DNA of 64,000 nt from Branchiostoma floridae (GCF_000003815.2 NC_049991.1:17850647-17914646), one strand, 5' to 3'; numbered from the stretch's first letter, positions 49,179 to 61,183 are shown. Made by a program: numbers and translations. The notes: a model not told the origin generated them from the sequence alone.

Positions 49179-50544
49179 TCTTTCAAAAAGTCTGTAAGAA
49201 AATCTCCATTTTTATCCAGTCGTAGATATTTAAAAGCAGACTGCTGTAAATGTTGCTTAAGATTCATCAGGTTTTTCTCCAATCCTCATATCAACATCAG
49301 CAACTTCACCAAAGTGTCTCCAAGACTTGCTATCTATTCCATTATCTGAAGTTGTCAGAGCATTTCAAATTTGATGTTTACTTATGACACGCAGGACTGG
49401 TTCTGATAACTCCGATTGAAAGTTTAATTTCCTTTCCACCAAGGACTCCTCACAGATAAGAAAGATCTATGAAACTTGGATAGGTTTTTGACAGGTAGAC
49501 ATGTATAATTTATTGTTTATACTGGAGAGGGTGAAAGGTTTGGTGAAATTGTGGATGAATTGGCCACAAGAGTCCCACGAAGTTTTGATTCTAAGATCGA
49601 CTGAGGTTCGGAAAGATTTTGGCTCGTTTTCAAGTTGAACTCATCTTCAAGTTGAAGACTTTTGCTTAATCCTATAAGATAAGATAAAGTACAAGTGGGA
49701 AATTAAGATGCAGAACAGCATTGTGATGAATGAGGTTTATATGTGCGCAGACAAGTACATATAATGTACTACCCTACCTTGTGACGTATTATGTATGTCA
49801 AAAAGGGCATAATTCAAAGTTAAACTCAAGTGTCTACTATTACTAATGATTCCTTTTTCTACCTATACTTTCCATTTCTTTTTTAAAAGGACCTGGGATG
49901 TGTTGACCTAAGATTCGATTAGATTTGGGGCTCCCTAGCGGCTTGTAAAGGTACTGCAGCAGAACTGCTGGGTTGGATATCTCGAGTTCTGGTTGCAAAA
50001 TGAAATCTCTGCCTTAGGGACTTGCTTACATCTAGTAGAAAAGATTATGATTCTTTACATAAAAGATATGCATTGCTAATCTCCAGGCAGATTTACCATT
50101 GGCAATTAAGATAGCATCAAAGCTGGCTAAAGACTATAGCTCGCCAAAAGGACTCAGTCACCAGCTCTGGTAGCTTCAGCTTTTGATACTATCTTATGCT
50201 ACTGTAATATCTGCTTGGAGATTAAAGCGTTGCTCAACGATGTTTGCTAAGGTAATAGGCTTTATTTTCAAGTTGCTAGCCTTTTTAGCTCTCTGGGGCA
50301 AGCCCTTCTGATTAAACTTGAATAAACACAAGCTGGTTCCCTGGAAACCATAACCAGCCAGTCTCATCCCCACCTGCGACTGTTTGAGAAAGTCTACGTA
50401 AGGCCTTATTTATCAGCCGTTGTGGCAACCATAACCTTCACCTTCAGCTGTGACTGTTTGGAGAAAGTGCATAATTATTTGCTTGCTGGCAATAAGGGCT
50501 CTCCCAAACACAGGACCTCCAATTAACGTCCTATCAGAGGGACG

Positions 50545-50705
50545 GCCCTAGCTGAAGCTTGATACTCTTTTTTACCTGAGTAAAGTAAGGAAAGTCGTGT
50601 AAAGTGCCTTTCCCAAGGGCACAATTATCGGTGACACGCAGCCGGATTCGAACTTGAGACTTCTCGGTCCCGAGGCAAACACGCTGTGGCAGCCATAACC
50701 AGCCT
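50545..50705 (-). mobile_element. Probable tRNA-like SINE fragment, minus strand
   Basis: The minus strand contains AGTTCGAATCC (50643-50653), a near-exact RNA polymerase III B box. Upstream of it is GCCTCGGGACCGAGAAG, and downstream are GGCTGCGTGTCACCG and TGTGCCCTTGGGAAAGG. A poor A-box-like TGGCTGCCACAG lies at 50684-50695. It does not fold as a complete tRNA by eye. An open frame on this strand is not considered coding. Confidence 0.45.
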
Positions 50706-51145
50706 TCACCCTCACCTGTGACTGTTTGGAGAAAGTGCATTATATATAATATTTGCAATTGCTGGAAATAAGGGACTTATTTGTCAGCCATTATGGCAAT
50801 AGCACAGTGGGGAGTGCCTTCTGATGAAATAAGCCTCATCATGCTCCCATCTTCAGATGTGTTGTATGTAAACACAGACGTGTTTCCTAAAGAAATTGGC
50901 CCACATCAATCTTAGGTTAAACGGTAACTCTGGTACTTGAAGGCATGAATATTTCTTGCTATTTATGAGCTGGTCAGTCGGTACATCCACCAGTTTGTTG
51001 GTCAATTTGTAAACATCATGCAAAGTCTGGATATTTTCCTTCTGTTTTCAAGTGTAATCCACAGCAGTTCTGTTTTCATTTTCAATTGGTAACACTAGCA
51101 TCCCTGCATGTTGTAGGTGTTTGTGCAGAATCTTGCAGCTGTGGT

Positions 51146-51360
51146 AACCTGTGAATGTTTGCTTCTGTGTGACTCCAGGTACACCCACCACCACCACCCT
51201 TCCTCCCTCATGTCATCAGATTCTTGATAATCCCGTATTATAACCTGTAGTGTTGGCTTATACTGTGTATCTGTTTGACCACAGGTACATGCACCACCAC
51301 AAATATTTTGTGTATAATGTAGTGACAATGACTCAAGTAGATTCTTGCTTATCCCGTTTG
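51146..51360 (+). pseudogene. Two degenerate tandem copies of the exon-3 acceptor and exon start
   Basis: TAACCTGT, a pyrimidine-rich tract, AG and GTACA followed by CACCACCAC occur at 51146-51195 and again at 51241-51302, ahead of the true exon start at 51486. In the first copy the 36 bases from 51179 match the exon's first 36 bases at 35 positions. The frame YTHHHHPSSLMS is kept, then diverges and stops after SDS at about 51227. In the second copy only GTACATGCACCACCAC is clearly exon-like, and the frame stays open to 51465 without an evident donor. These could be relics or alternative acceptors giving truncated products. Confidence 0.7.
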
Positions 51361-51485
51361 GACTGTCTGGTGGAGACTCAAGCTTTAAGATTGAAAAATG
51401 GGGGTAGTACTTTTAGCCTTAAGCTTGTTTCAGTGTATTTTAACTTGCTTTATGGACAGCCCTAACTTTGACATCTGCCCCACAG

Positions 51486-51698
51486 GTACACCCACCACCA
51501 CCACCCTTCCTCGCTCATGTCGGAGAGCACGTACGGCGAATACGAGCCGGAGGAAGAGCGGTTCGAGGATTTCGGCGAGGCAGACGACGTTGGCGACGAT
51601 GTAGACATTCCGGAGTTGGACATGACGGAGAGCGCGACCGAGGAGGACCAACCGGAGCAGCACACTGACCTGCCCCCGCCAACACCGCCCCCTATGAA
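51486..51698 (+). CDS. Internal coding exon of the acidic protein (third visible exon)
   Basis: The acceptor is TGCCCCACAG and the donor is GTGAGT. The 213 bases complete the AG left by the previous exon to arginine and end with two bases of the next split codon. The peptide opens with YTHHHHPSSLMSESTYGEYE, continues through an acidic run with FEDFGEADDVGDDVDIPEL, and ends in DLPPPTPPPM. About 22 of 71 residues are acidic. The proline run could bind SH3 or WW domains (inference). SESTYGEY repeats the motif of the previous exon. Codons are strongly GC-ending, and the exon is the most convincing coding stretch in the window. Antisense open frames over it are shadows. Confidence 0.88.
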
Positions 51699-53594
51699 GT
51701 GAGTGTAGTACTGCAGGGCATTGTAGTTGAACAGCACTCTTGCATGGTTGTATGTTGCAAAGTGTTTCGTGGAAAGAAATATAAATAATATGTAATGTCT
51801 ACTTACATAATACCACAGGGTTACATTATATTCTCATCCTGAAATAATGCATGTAAAGAGATCTCTATTGCTACATCCTTAAAGCACTCCAGGACCTGTA
51901 GACTAAAGTACAATTTTGTATTGTCTAAGGGGTGCCGCACTAGAGATCTCTCATACACACTTTTTTTCAAAGAGGAGGATAAATGTAATCAGGGGGATTA
52001 AAGTATACACTAGTCTTACAGTCAAGCCTGTATTTATTGACCACTAAATGAAATTAAAGAAGACGGTTGGCAAATTTAAACAGCATTCTTAATGCTTGGT
52101 TCAATACGAGAAGAAATCTAGGGACCACTGAAATGAAAATAAAAGTTTCAGTATTGATTTAAAATATATTACGACAAGCTTAGGTGCCCTTCTTTTTTTA
52201 ATGAGTTTAATGGGCCTACTGTAATCCCTCCTTCCCCCTTTCTAAGTATAAAAATCCTTGTAAGCTGACAACACTTAGTGTAGGTTATGATCTGTTTTTA
52301 TGGAAAGCAATTTTATGTAGAATTTTTGTAGTGAGATAGACTGCCTAGTAGTAATAAAAATTTTAATGCACAATAGACAGATAGTGACTATTTGCAAACT
52401 TTGAAGATAAAACGAAGATGGAAAGATTCATGGCCAGATGCCATCCTTATTGTTGTATATGGCACAGGTGGTCACGTAAGTACAGGTTTGACTGTATACT
52501 AGTTGTCTTTCAAGTTTGTGTATACATTTCTTTGAAGCAGCTATTGCTGAGATCAGTGATGATATTAGCTGATGACAGAAATATTGCTGTATTCAAATTT
52601 CAGCTCCTCTTTTTTCTCCACCTTTGAAATGTCGGTTTCGCTGTACCTCACTCTGATTCAATTCTTGTCGCGTTCGGATCAAAGCCGGTAAGCTCTTTGA
52701 GGGGTTAACCAACCATTCACTCCGAAATGGCTCCAAGACTATCTCCCCAGCATAGAAATAGAATGGCCAATGAGGTCTAGGAATCAGCCATGTATATGGC
52801 AAAATGCAATGTCAGTGAATTTAATGGCAGGAAGCTTTCAAAAGGATGCAGCGTATCAACCCTTCGGTATAAAGGATGCCCTTTTGCTAGACCCCCACTT
52901 TATCTATTTCGCACGGGAAGGCTGAAAGAGCGGGCTTCTGAAAGAGTATTTTTGGTGCGCACATCCCCTTGTGATTATGTACATACTGGAAAGCAATAAC
53001 CTTGGAATGGGAAAAGTTTTCCCAAGGGTATTGCAGGTGGTCTGAAAATGCTACACATTCAAAAATCATCTTCATCGAGAACTTTGAATTTCTGAAACAT
53101 GCATGTGGCATGCTAATCTAATAAAAGGGGTTACCAGCAGAAGTTTCAATGCACAATGCAGGGAACTTGTAGGAGATGTAGGCCCTAGGGGAGCAAATGA
53201 TGTTTAAGCTATGATCGATCTGTTGAAAAAAGGTGTGTCTTTTGCCTTCAGTAGATGAGCACAGCTTCGTCAATGTCATCAGTCATTCAACAGGTAGGTT
53301 TTGTCAATATAGGTTAGGGGTCCGGAGAAGGTCAATTTTTAGAAAGTAGATCGCAGCGATTTAATGTGAGGAAAGTGTTTGGCGCACTGAACGAAGGATC
53401 AGCATTCTATCACCCTAACCAGGGTTTCATTACACAAACATTAAAGGCTTCACGGTTTGTCTTCACACGGTGGCTAATCCATAATATTTCTGGGTTGCTT
53501 GGTGGACTTCAAATTTCAATACATCCTCAAAAGGCCATTTCAGACCTGAGCTCCTCTCATCCACCACCCCTGCATTAGGCAGATCTTTGCCAAT

Positions 53595-53937
53595 CAGGAC
53601 TCGAAATATACCTGGCAGGTATGAAGGGCATATACAGGTTAGTGCAGGTAAAATTGGAGCTGTGCAGGTATTTCTGGTATCTACCTGCACCTAACCTGCA
53701 CTGCTCCATGTAATGGATATTTTTACATATAAATGTCTTATGATGCAGGTGTATATGGAAATTGTTATAAGCTGCATTGAATGTTACCACCTCTAAAGTA
53801 TAAAAGTTCCTGAACAATTTTAGTATGATCCATACTTCCTAAATTCAGGGTGATGCAGGTAAAATTTGTCTGGTGCAGGTAATTTTCAATGTTACCTACA
53901 CCAGTGCAGATATGCAGAAAAAGTATTTCGAGCCCTG
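53595..53937 (-). mobile_element. hAT-like MITE, inverted copy of the 9881 element
   Basis: It begins CAGGACTCGAAATA and ends GTATTTCGAGCCCTG. Its interior is the reverse complement of 9881-10225, for example TAGTATGATCCATACTTCCT. Immediately outside are direct repeats TTAGGCAGATCTTTGCCAAT (53575-53594) and TTAGGCAGATCGCTGCCGAT (from 53939), matching at 17 of 20. This is longer than the 8-bp duplication usual for hAT. Confidence 0.85.
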
Positions 53938-54220
53938 CTTAGGCAGATCGCTGCCGATGCTCCCTGACATCGAGCTGCACGGAAATAAGAGCCCTCCAGT
54001 TCCCAGGCACTTAGCGCTAATGCGGGGTGGGACCTGGGATGGTCGGTGGGAATGTCAGAGAGCAGTGTGTGAGTCCCCCCACTGAATATTCAGATGATCT
54101 TGAAACTTTCTACAGACAGGCGCAACACCTGCTTGAAGTTAAACACCTGTTTCAGGGAGCAGGTTTGAATTCATGTTAATTGAATCGCACGACGTAGACC
54201 TACAGTCCTATGGCCGCACC

Positions 54221-54365
54221 TGGAGTAATTGCTGTCATATTGAAGTCACCTGAGTTAGCGCCAAATGGCAGCCACTCCACTCTGCACGTGGGGCAATTGC
54301 TGCCGTATTGAGGTCATCTATTAGTAAATGCTGAATGGCAGCCACTCCAGACCCTTGCAATTTAG
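54221..54365. repeat. Two tandem units of about 68 bp
   Basis: TGGAGTAATTGCTGTCATAT and TGGGGCAATTGCTGCCGTAT start the units at 54221 and 54289. Both end in AATGGCAGCCACTCCA. Confidence 0.92.
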
Positions 54366-57300
54366 CCCCGCCTGTTGTAAGTTCTTCTTAAGTCAGTCCA
54401 TGGCTGTAAAGAGAGAGTATTTGGCCCATTGAATAAAAATATTATATGATAAGGATAATTATATAATAATATAAGTTAATTGATTATTATAATGATAATT
54501 TAGGAGCTGCAAAAGAGTACTTTGATCTGATTTGAAATGTACATACCTGCAAAGACCTAAACGCTTTTTCCAGGTTGTAAATTTAAAACAATACATGTCA
54601 CCTGTTTCATGTGGTACACAAACCAAACCAAGTAATTTGAAAACAATTGTAGCAAAATGTGTTCCTTACGTAGATATCCACTACAACTCCTTGCCTTTTT
54701 TGCTATGACAACTTTCCCCAAACAGGTGCTACAGAGTTCCACCTAAACACTCAAATTTACAAGCCTTAAGTTACTTTCCGTTATACAATCTACAATGAAT
54801 AATTTGCAGACATGCAGCAAGATTTGCTTCTAATTTGATTACACTCCATAATGCCATTCCCCACAAGCACACTTTAATGGAACATACTGCTAAAGGTCAG
54901 GAGCTTTTATCGCAGTCGTGCACGCTGTCTCGTAAACATGAGAAGAGCAAGCAGGCGTAATGAAAAGGGCAGAGACCAAGGAACATTTGTCTTGCGCTCC
55001 TCTTGAACGCACACATCTGTGCGAAGAAGATTACGAAAAGCCCTCAGACTTGTCTGTTTTTCGACGCAGACCTTTAAAACACAAGAGTCTGACCCGAGTG
55101 CTGAGAAAACCCCAGGGATGAAGTTTTGCATTTAGCTCTTCCTGGATCAATGAACCTGGAGCTTGTGTGGGTTTAAGAGGGATCAAAGTGAACCTGAGAC
55201 GCATTTAGAGCAGCTTATGAATGTCTGCTGGTAGATGCTTGGGTGCAAGGGGGTCGTGTATTTAGTAAATTCAAATGACAAGTGGAAGGAAAACTTAACA
55301 GTTGAAGGAAAAAAACTAAACAGTGGAAGAAAAAAACTGAACAGTGCATTGATTTCATTTGGTTTGAAATAAATTTAGATGAAGATTTTGAAGATCTAAG
55401 ATGAAGATTTCAAAAATCTAACTTTGTCAACTCTACAAGTCAGTACAAGAAACTACCTGCATTGACATAATGCTAATCATTTTTCTTTTCTCGCTATAAT
55501 ATATAAAAAAAATCAGTGAAGCTGCAATTGATTGAGAACTTGGGACTGATTCCTGAACCTCATATTGCTGGATTATAGCCATTTCTTTGCTGCAAAACTA
55601 CGGAGGAGCCATATGAATTCCTGAGTGAACCTTTCACTTCTCACAAAACTTACTATGATGATTCTGTCCATGACGCATAATGAATCTTTTTTATATGGTA
55701 AATCTTTACAATCTAAGAAGAGCTTACTGACCATTACTGCCTTTTTCCTCATCATTTTCTGGAGTTCCAACTTTTTCTTCAATCTTTTGATTACAATTCT
55801 CTTACAGGCAGTTGACAAAAATTGCCTCTAACGAATCTCTCTCCTCTCTTTTCCTCCTGTCCGTTGGGTGGTGTGCATAGTGGGCATACAGAGGATGAGG
55901 GCTGGTATGGTTCCAATAGGTATTTCAGGATAATGTGGTAAGCAGAACGATCTCTGTTAATTGGCATGGCACAAGTGTACTAACTGTGTACTGGATACGT
56001 CCTATGCCCTTAGTGTACAGTTTTAATCTCCAAGCAATTGTTTTGGTTAAGCTTTGTTTGGTGTTTTTTAGTGGCCTTATCTGCATTTTTGTGTCTCTCT
56101 CTAGTTGGCCTTAAATTATGTGCACAATGTGACAACAGAGAAAACAATATAGAAAGAGACCTACTAGTAGTAGAGATGCTGAAAAGACCACATTAGACCC
56201 CAAAAAAATGCACTACGGTAACTAAATGTCTACTTGGAGTTTAGAGACTGTACAGTGGCTGATGGAAACTTGGAGACCATCAAAGTACAACGCAACTCAT
56301 AGTCAGTGACAGTATTGGTGATATTGAAATAGCTAAGGTCAGATCATGCCGAGAGATTGCACCAAAGATTGGCGAGTATGCTCACTGAAGCACCAAATTT
56401 TTGATGTGCATGTTGCTATTGACATGAAATACCGGCACTGTGTTGTACTGTGATGGCCACCTCCTTTTGTTCTCTAAGTGCATTGTGGGGCCTTAGAGAA
56501 CAGTGGTCATTCCCAAGGTCATAAGTACAGTTTGAGCACTTGGGGCATTGAATATTCCATGTATCCATCTATAATCGTATATATATCATTATTCATGTCT
56601 TGTGTTTCTGACAAAGCATGCACTTTCGGTGGGCTGTATATGTGTGACACTGTGCTCTTATTTTTACTTTGCAGCATGGTTTAATTCTTCTGTTGCTGCC
56701 ATTGCTCAGTCCACTCCATTGCTAATGTATTAAGTACGCCATGTTTCTAATGTGTTGCAGGTTTTTTTCTTCTAAATGCATGGCACATGTATATATTATG
56801 TATTACACAAAGCTAACCAGTATGCGTAATGCTGTTTGTTTATAAATTTAATGTTAAATGCAACTTCTTCAAAAGAAAATAGTTCAGCATCGTTTGCTGT
56901 TCCTGATACAAAATGGCCATCATCAGGAAAGCTTGCGAATACGTTTGTACTTGTATAAAATGTATAACTATTTGCAAGTGCCATGTAACCATGGCCATTT
57001 ATAAGCCGCTAGAAGTACAATGTCAAAAAGGCTTGACGTATATTTCTATTGAACTTTGGAAACACAATGAAATACATTGAGATGAAAAGAAAGAAAATCG
57101 CAGTATATTGTGTCTCTATGACATTCCAAAAATGACTGATTGTTCCACCCTCATATTCTTTTTTTTACGTGGCATTCTGAAATTATATTGAAGGTTGCAT
57201 GCTCGACGTGAAATTGGACACCAATGCCGATGGGAGGATGAATATTTGGATCGGATGTAATCATCAGAATTGGCAGTGTCATGCCCCCGACACAATCGTA

Positions 57301-57451
57301 CACGATAGCCGTCAATTTGTTCTAAAAGCCGTTACCGCCGGCACATGTCAGGGTTAGGCTGTTCTAATTTGCAGTAGGAATTATCAGTGATGGCAGGCGT
57401 AAGCTGGAATAGTCGTGATCGGTCGGCTAACATGTCTGTTTTATATTCCAG

Positions 57452-57490
57452 TCCTGCACCCAGGAGAATGTCCTCAAAAGCTGTCGGAAG
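57452..57490 (+). CDS. Short internal coding exon of the acidic protein (fourth visible exon)
   Basis: The 39 bases lie between TTTTATATTCCAG and a strong GTAAGC donor. The first base completes AAT (asparagine) with the previous exon, giving NPAPRRMSSKAVG and then two bases of a split codon. This peptide is basic, in contrast to the acidic exons before it, and extends the preceding proline run. Such a short exon is supported mainly by its splice sites and by phase agreement. The following exon, which must begin in phase 2, is not identified before the window ends. Confidence 0.6.
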
Positions 57491-57742
57491 GTAAGCCAGA
57501 GTTTTACTGTCCTAATAAAACATTACTGTGCCTCAACTAAATACAAAAACAGCAGCGCAATCACTATACAGTCATGTACATGTAGTTCTTAATGCTGATA
57601 CAGAAAAGGGTCAGGTATTAAAGATGCGTATTTCATCACCATTCAGTAACAAATTAAAGAGAAAATTGTGCTACAGCTTTTCAACTGTCTTTAACTGTTA
57701 AAAACATACCAGTCACAATGTTTGCAAAAATTTGAATGACGG

Positions 57743-57815
57743 ATATAATCTTTTCCACAACCAGTAGGAATTGTTGTGGAAAACTGGTTGTACTGGTTGT
57801 GGAAAAGAATTCTAT
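57743..57815. repeat. Hairpin with 17-bp perfect arms
   Basis: CTTTTCCACAACCAGTA (57750-57766) and TACTGGTTGTGGAAAAG (57791-57807) are exact inverses. Weaker pairing extends outward through GATATA-like sequence. The 24-base loop contains a further partial copy, TTGTGGAAAACTGGTTG. Confidence 0.9.
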
Positions 57816-59264
57816 ATCCTATATTCTACCAACCTGATGAAATTATTTTTGGAAATTTGAATGACGTACTATGTAATATAATTGTGTGCAACCTGTGTGG
57901 GTGTGCTACGTCAATGCGTATATTTGGATCTTCAGAAGGTCACCGTTTTGATCCATTATAGGAATTCAGTTTTTATGATGAATTGATATAAGTACTATAG
58001 TTATATTATGTGATGACGCACCATGTAGACAGTATTGAAAATTCAATAGCCAGACCCAGTAGCAAGTGTTATGGCCTCTGGCCACTGTACCACTGGCATC
58101 ATTTACATGCAGCTGCCATAGATGTATGTGAAGAAAAGGTCTTGACCCCTTTTAAACTGTGGCCAAACTTTGTACTTTTGAATGCCGCAGCATAACCTTG
58201 TGTAATGACAATCATATGTCAACATTTAATGGATGCTAAGACCATCTTGCTTTGGACATAAATTTTCACGGCCAGACTTCTCTTTTCCAGCATATGGTTG
58301 AAAAACAATGTTGCTCATTATTCATATATTTCATAATCTGGATGTTTTAAAACCCATGGAATAATCTTAAAAATGAAATATATATTAATGTCCGAAATAC
58401 CAGAAGACTTAATATTTGCAAATAAGTGTTCTGCATCAGAGAACTGTAATTACAAAGAAGGTTAAAAGTGTATAAAGACCATAGGTGGCTCTTTCTTGAA
58501 ATTAGCTGATCTCGTTTTGAAGGCCCTTAAGCCATAACACAGCTTGCCTTTAAGAGAAGTTTCCCAATGGAGGGAAGTTCTCACAGTAAATTACAACATA
58601 CTGGTAGTCCTAACATCAACCTGCATGTAGTTTTAACAATCAGATTGTATCAAGATTAAGACTTCACTCCCTGGCCCATATTTTATCAGAGAGACCGAAG
58701 CTCTCTTTGGTGATAAAGTTCAAAAGGTTGTATGCCTGAAAAGGCATGAGGCACAAATTGTGTTAAACTTAGTCTACTTGGTTACCCTGGGGAAATATAC
58801 TGGCGTTTGATGTTCTGATAAGAGTTGGGGTCTTAATTACAGACTGTCGGGTCAGTTTATTACCCTTCATGGAATGTGTAACTTAAAGGAGAAAAAAAAG
58901 AAGAAAAATTAGTGCTGTCTACTATCTCTTAACAGTTGCATGACTAATTTTACATTTATTCAATTTACAGTAGCTAAAGTTGACTGTTGCCAAAGTCAAC
59001 ATTCATTTGAAATACACACTCTTGTAAGGTCTTACTGAGAGATTAGTAAAACACTCATAGGCACTACCAATATTCTGAAAATATTTTGAGTGAATGATTA
59101 GGATCTTTAAAGGGATTCAAGTTACTTTAAATTATTTTTAAAAGTGAAACAAACTGAAGAAGGACAATCATTATGACAATTTGATATATTTTGTTTTAGT
59201 CTTGAGAGATAACCTGCTAGAAAGTCTAAATGGCAAACTTCGCACTAGCTCTTTAAAAAGGAAA

Positions 59265-59590
59265 AATGATGATGATGTCAGTCAATGTAAAAATGACAAA
59301 AACTCTCAAGCAGCTAATAGCTAAAGCAACAATGTAAAGTTTTGATAATACTCTAAGACTTACTCTTAACATGTTACATACATGTATGTACGGTAGCTAA
59401 CCCACCCATCACTCTAGCCTCTCTGTGAACCCTGAATGATGATGATGATGTCAGTCAATGTGTAAATGGCAAAAGACTATCAAGCATCTAATAGCTAAAA
59501 CAACAATGTAACGTTAAAGTTTTACATGAAGCTCAACATGTTACGTATGTACGGTTACCGTAGCTAACCCACCCATCACCCTACCCTCTC
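59265..59590. repeat. Two tandem units of about 173 bp
   Basis: GATGATGATGTCAGTCAATG, then CTAATAGCTAAA and CAACAATGTAA, then GTAGCTAACCCACCCATCAC with CTCTCT and GAACCCTGA, recur in the same order about 173 bp apart. Confidence 0.9.
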
Positions 59591-60128
59591 TATGAACCCT
59601 GAGATGCAATTACTGAACGGAATTTACTTTTATCATCCCTTCGGCCCAGGATTTACACCTAGCCAGACAGCATAACACATTTCCCTGCGGATGTCCGTCC
59701 CTATCTGGCTGTCAACAGCCTGTATCTCAGCACCACAGCTGAACGTGGCTGTCGGCTTTATGGTACATCATGTTCATCCCTTCACCAGTGCCTGCCAGGG
59801 CTCGAATTTAGTTTAATGAATAGGCACACATACATTAAGTTGCACAGAAAAATGTTTGTTGCACGGAGTAAAGTAGAAATTTGACAAAACATTGAATCTG
59901 TTCACCTTAAATTCTGCAAACAAGCACTAAATGTCCCCAGACCAGCATCTAACCTTGCCACAAGAGCGGAATTAGGGAGGTACCCCATTCAACTGGAAGC
60001 CTCCCTGAACGCTATCAAACACTTTCTAAGAATTCGCAAAACGTGCCAGCTGACAGTCTACAAGCCGACGCCCTATCTTGTCAATTATAACTAGATGCTA
60101 ATGGAAACTAGAGTTCGGCGACCTCATA

Positions 60129-61114
60129 CCTCCATGAAAATTTAGAGCTTTCGTAAATTTCATGCAATTGACTAGCACATTAACATAATTTATGCATGGT
60201 ATTGTTCATCATTGACTAACGTACACATGTCACCATTATAAAATTCCCATTATTAATCATAAAGCGTTTTTGCAATTTTTACATAAATTATGCAAATAAG
60301 TTCCTCATTACCATATTTGGTATCTGCTTATATTCCACCTATCATAGTTAACATGTGTTATATTTATTGAAGTCTGGTTATTGAAAACAATGGAATTATA
60401 CAATTTACTCATTAATCATGCAAATTAAGTCCTCATTTGCATAAAATGTATATCATTATGAACATATTTGCCTAAGATACCCGCATGCCTAGTATGATGC
60501 CAATCCATCAATCCTTTCTGCAGTTATCCTCTTTAGAATGTCTTGACAAAAACGCCCCTGCAGTTCCGCAATTAAATGTTAGGGGGCTGAAACCTGCCCC
60601 ACTTTGTCATGACACTGCAAGCTATCTACCAGCCAAATGTCAAGACCATATCACATCCAGGACAAGAGATACATTGAAAAAACTGCCATGATATAATATC
60701 CTCATTAATTATGCAAATGTACTCCTATTTTGCATAATTAGTATTTAATCTTGTACAAAATTGTCTAAGGTACCTACATACCAAAAATGATGAAAATCCG
60801 TTGTTCCCTTCTTGAGTTATCCTCGTCAGAAGTTTTTGACAAAAATGCCCCTGCTATTCCCAAACTAGACGCTAGGGGGCCCAAACTTACGTAATTTTTT
60901 CCTGAGCACAAGAGCTATCTAATGCTTAAAAATCTTGACCATAGCATGTTCAGAACACCGAGATAGCAAAACCGGAAGTACCAAGGCCACACACCAGGGG
61001 GCCCAAAATTGACCTTGACCTTCGTCTTCCCAACCCCTACCTACATACCAAATATCATCGTAGTCCATCAAGAGGTTCTCAAGTTATGATGACCACAAAT
61101 ATGCGGACACACAG

Positions 61115-61145
<31 letters not shown>

Positions 61146-61183
61146 GACACACTCAAAACTATACCTCCATTTTTTCATGGAGG
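60129..61183. mobile_element. TA-flanked element with CCTCCATGAAAA inverted ends, inserted in the LINE
   Basis: The left end CCTCCATGAAAA and the right end TTTTTCATGGAGG are inverse, and TA lies outside both. The right end also forms a terminal hairpin, TACCTCCAT against ATGGAGGTA. Inside, AAAAAYGCCCCTGC with TAGGGGGC recurs near 60549 and 60841, and CCAGGGGGCCCAAA follows near 60995, so the body is itself built of diverged repeats. No transposase is visible. TA duplication suggests Tc1/mariner-type mobilisation, but the hairpin end could instead mean another class. Confidence 0.65.
61108..61150. repeat. (AC)n-rich microsatellite
   Basis: A run of ACAC interrupted by ACAGAC and ACAAAC lies just inside the right end of the TA-flanked element. 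It is probably part of the mobile unit. Confidence 0.9.

Larger units (their letters stand above)
43641..51485 (+). other. Intron, 7.8 kb, phase 2
   Basis: It begins GTCGGT and ends CCCACAG. Supported content is a LINE 3' end (48575-48714), an inverted repeat (49068-49178), a SINE (50545-50705) and duplicated acceptor sequence (51146-51360). From 43700 to 48500 I see nothing beyond AT-rich unique-looking DNA. A stretch at 49926-49995 (CTCCCTAGCGGCTTG, ACTGCAGCAGAA) loosely resembles 9098-9170 and may be an old dispersed repeat. Confidence 0.7.
51699..57451 (+). other. Intron, 5.8 kb, phase 2
   Basis: It begins GTGAGT and ends TATATTCCAG. It contains the inverted hAT-like MITE copy (53595-53937) and a 68-bp duplication (54221-54365). 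The rest is AT-rich with no supported feature, including about 51720-53570, 54380-55500 and 55830-57400. Confidence 0.7.

Noticed and set aside
51430-51737. Serine-rich antisense frames over exon 3
   Set aside because: They are shadows of the + strand exon, whose splice sites and phase are consistent.
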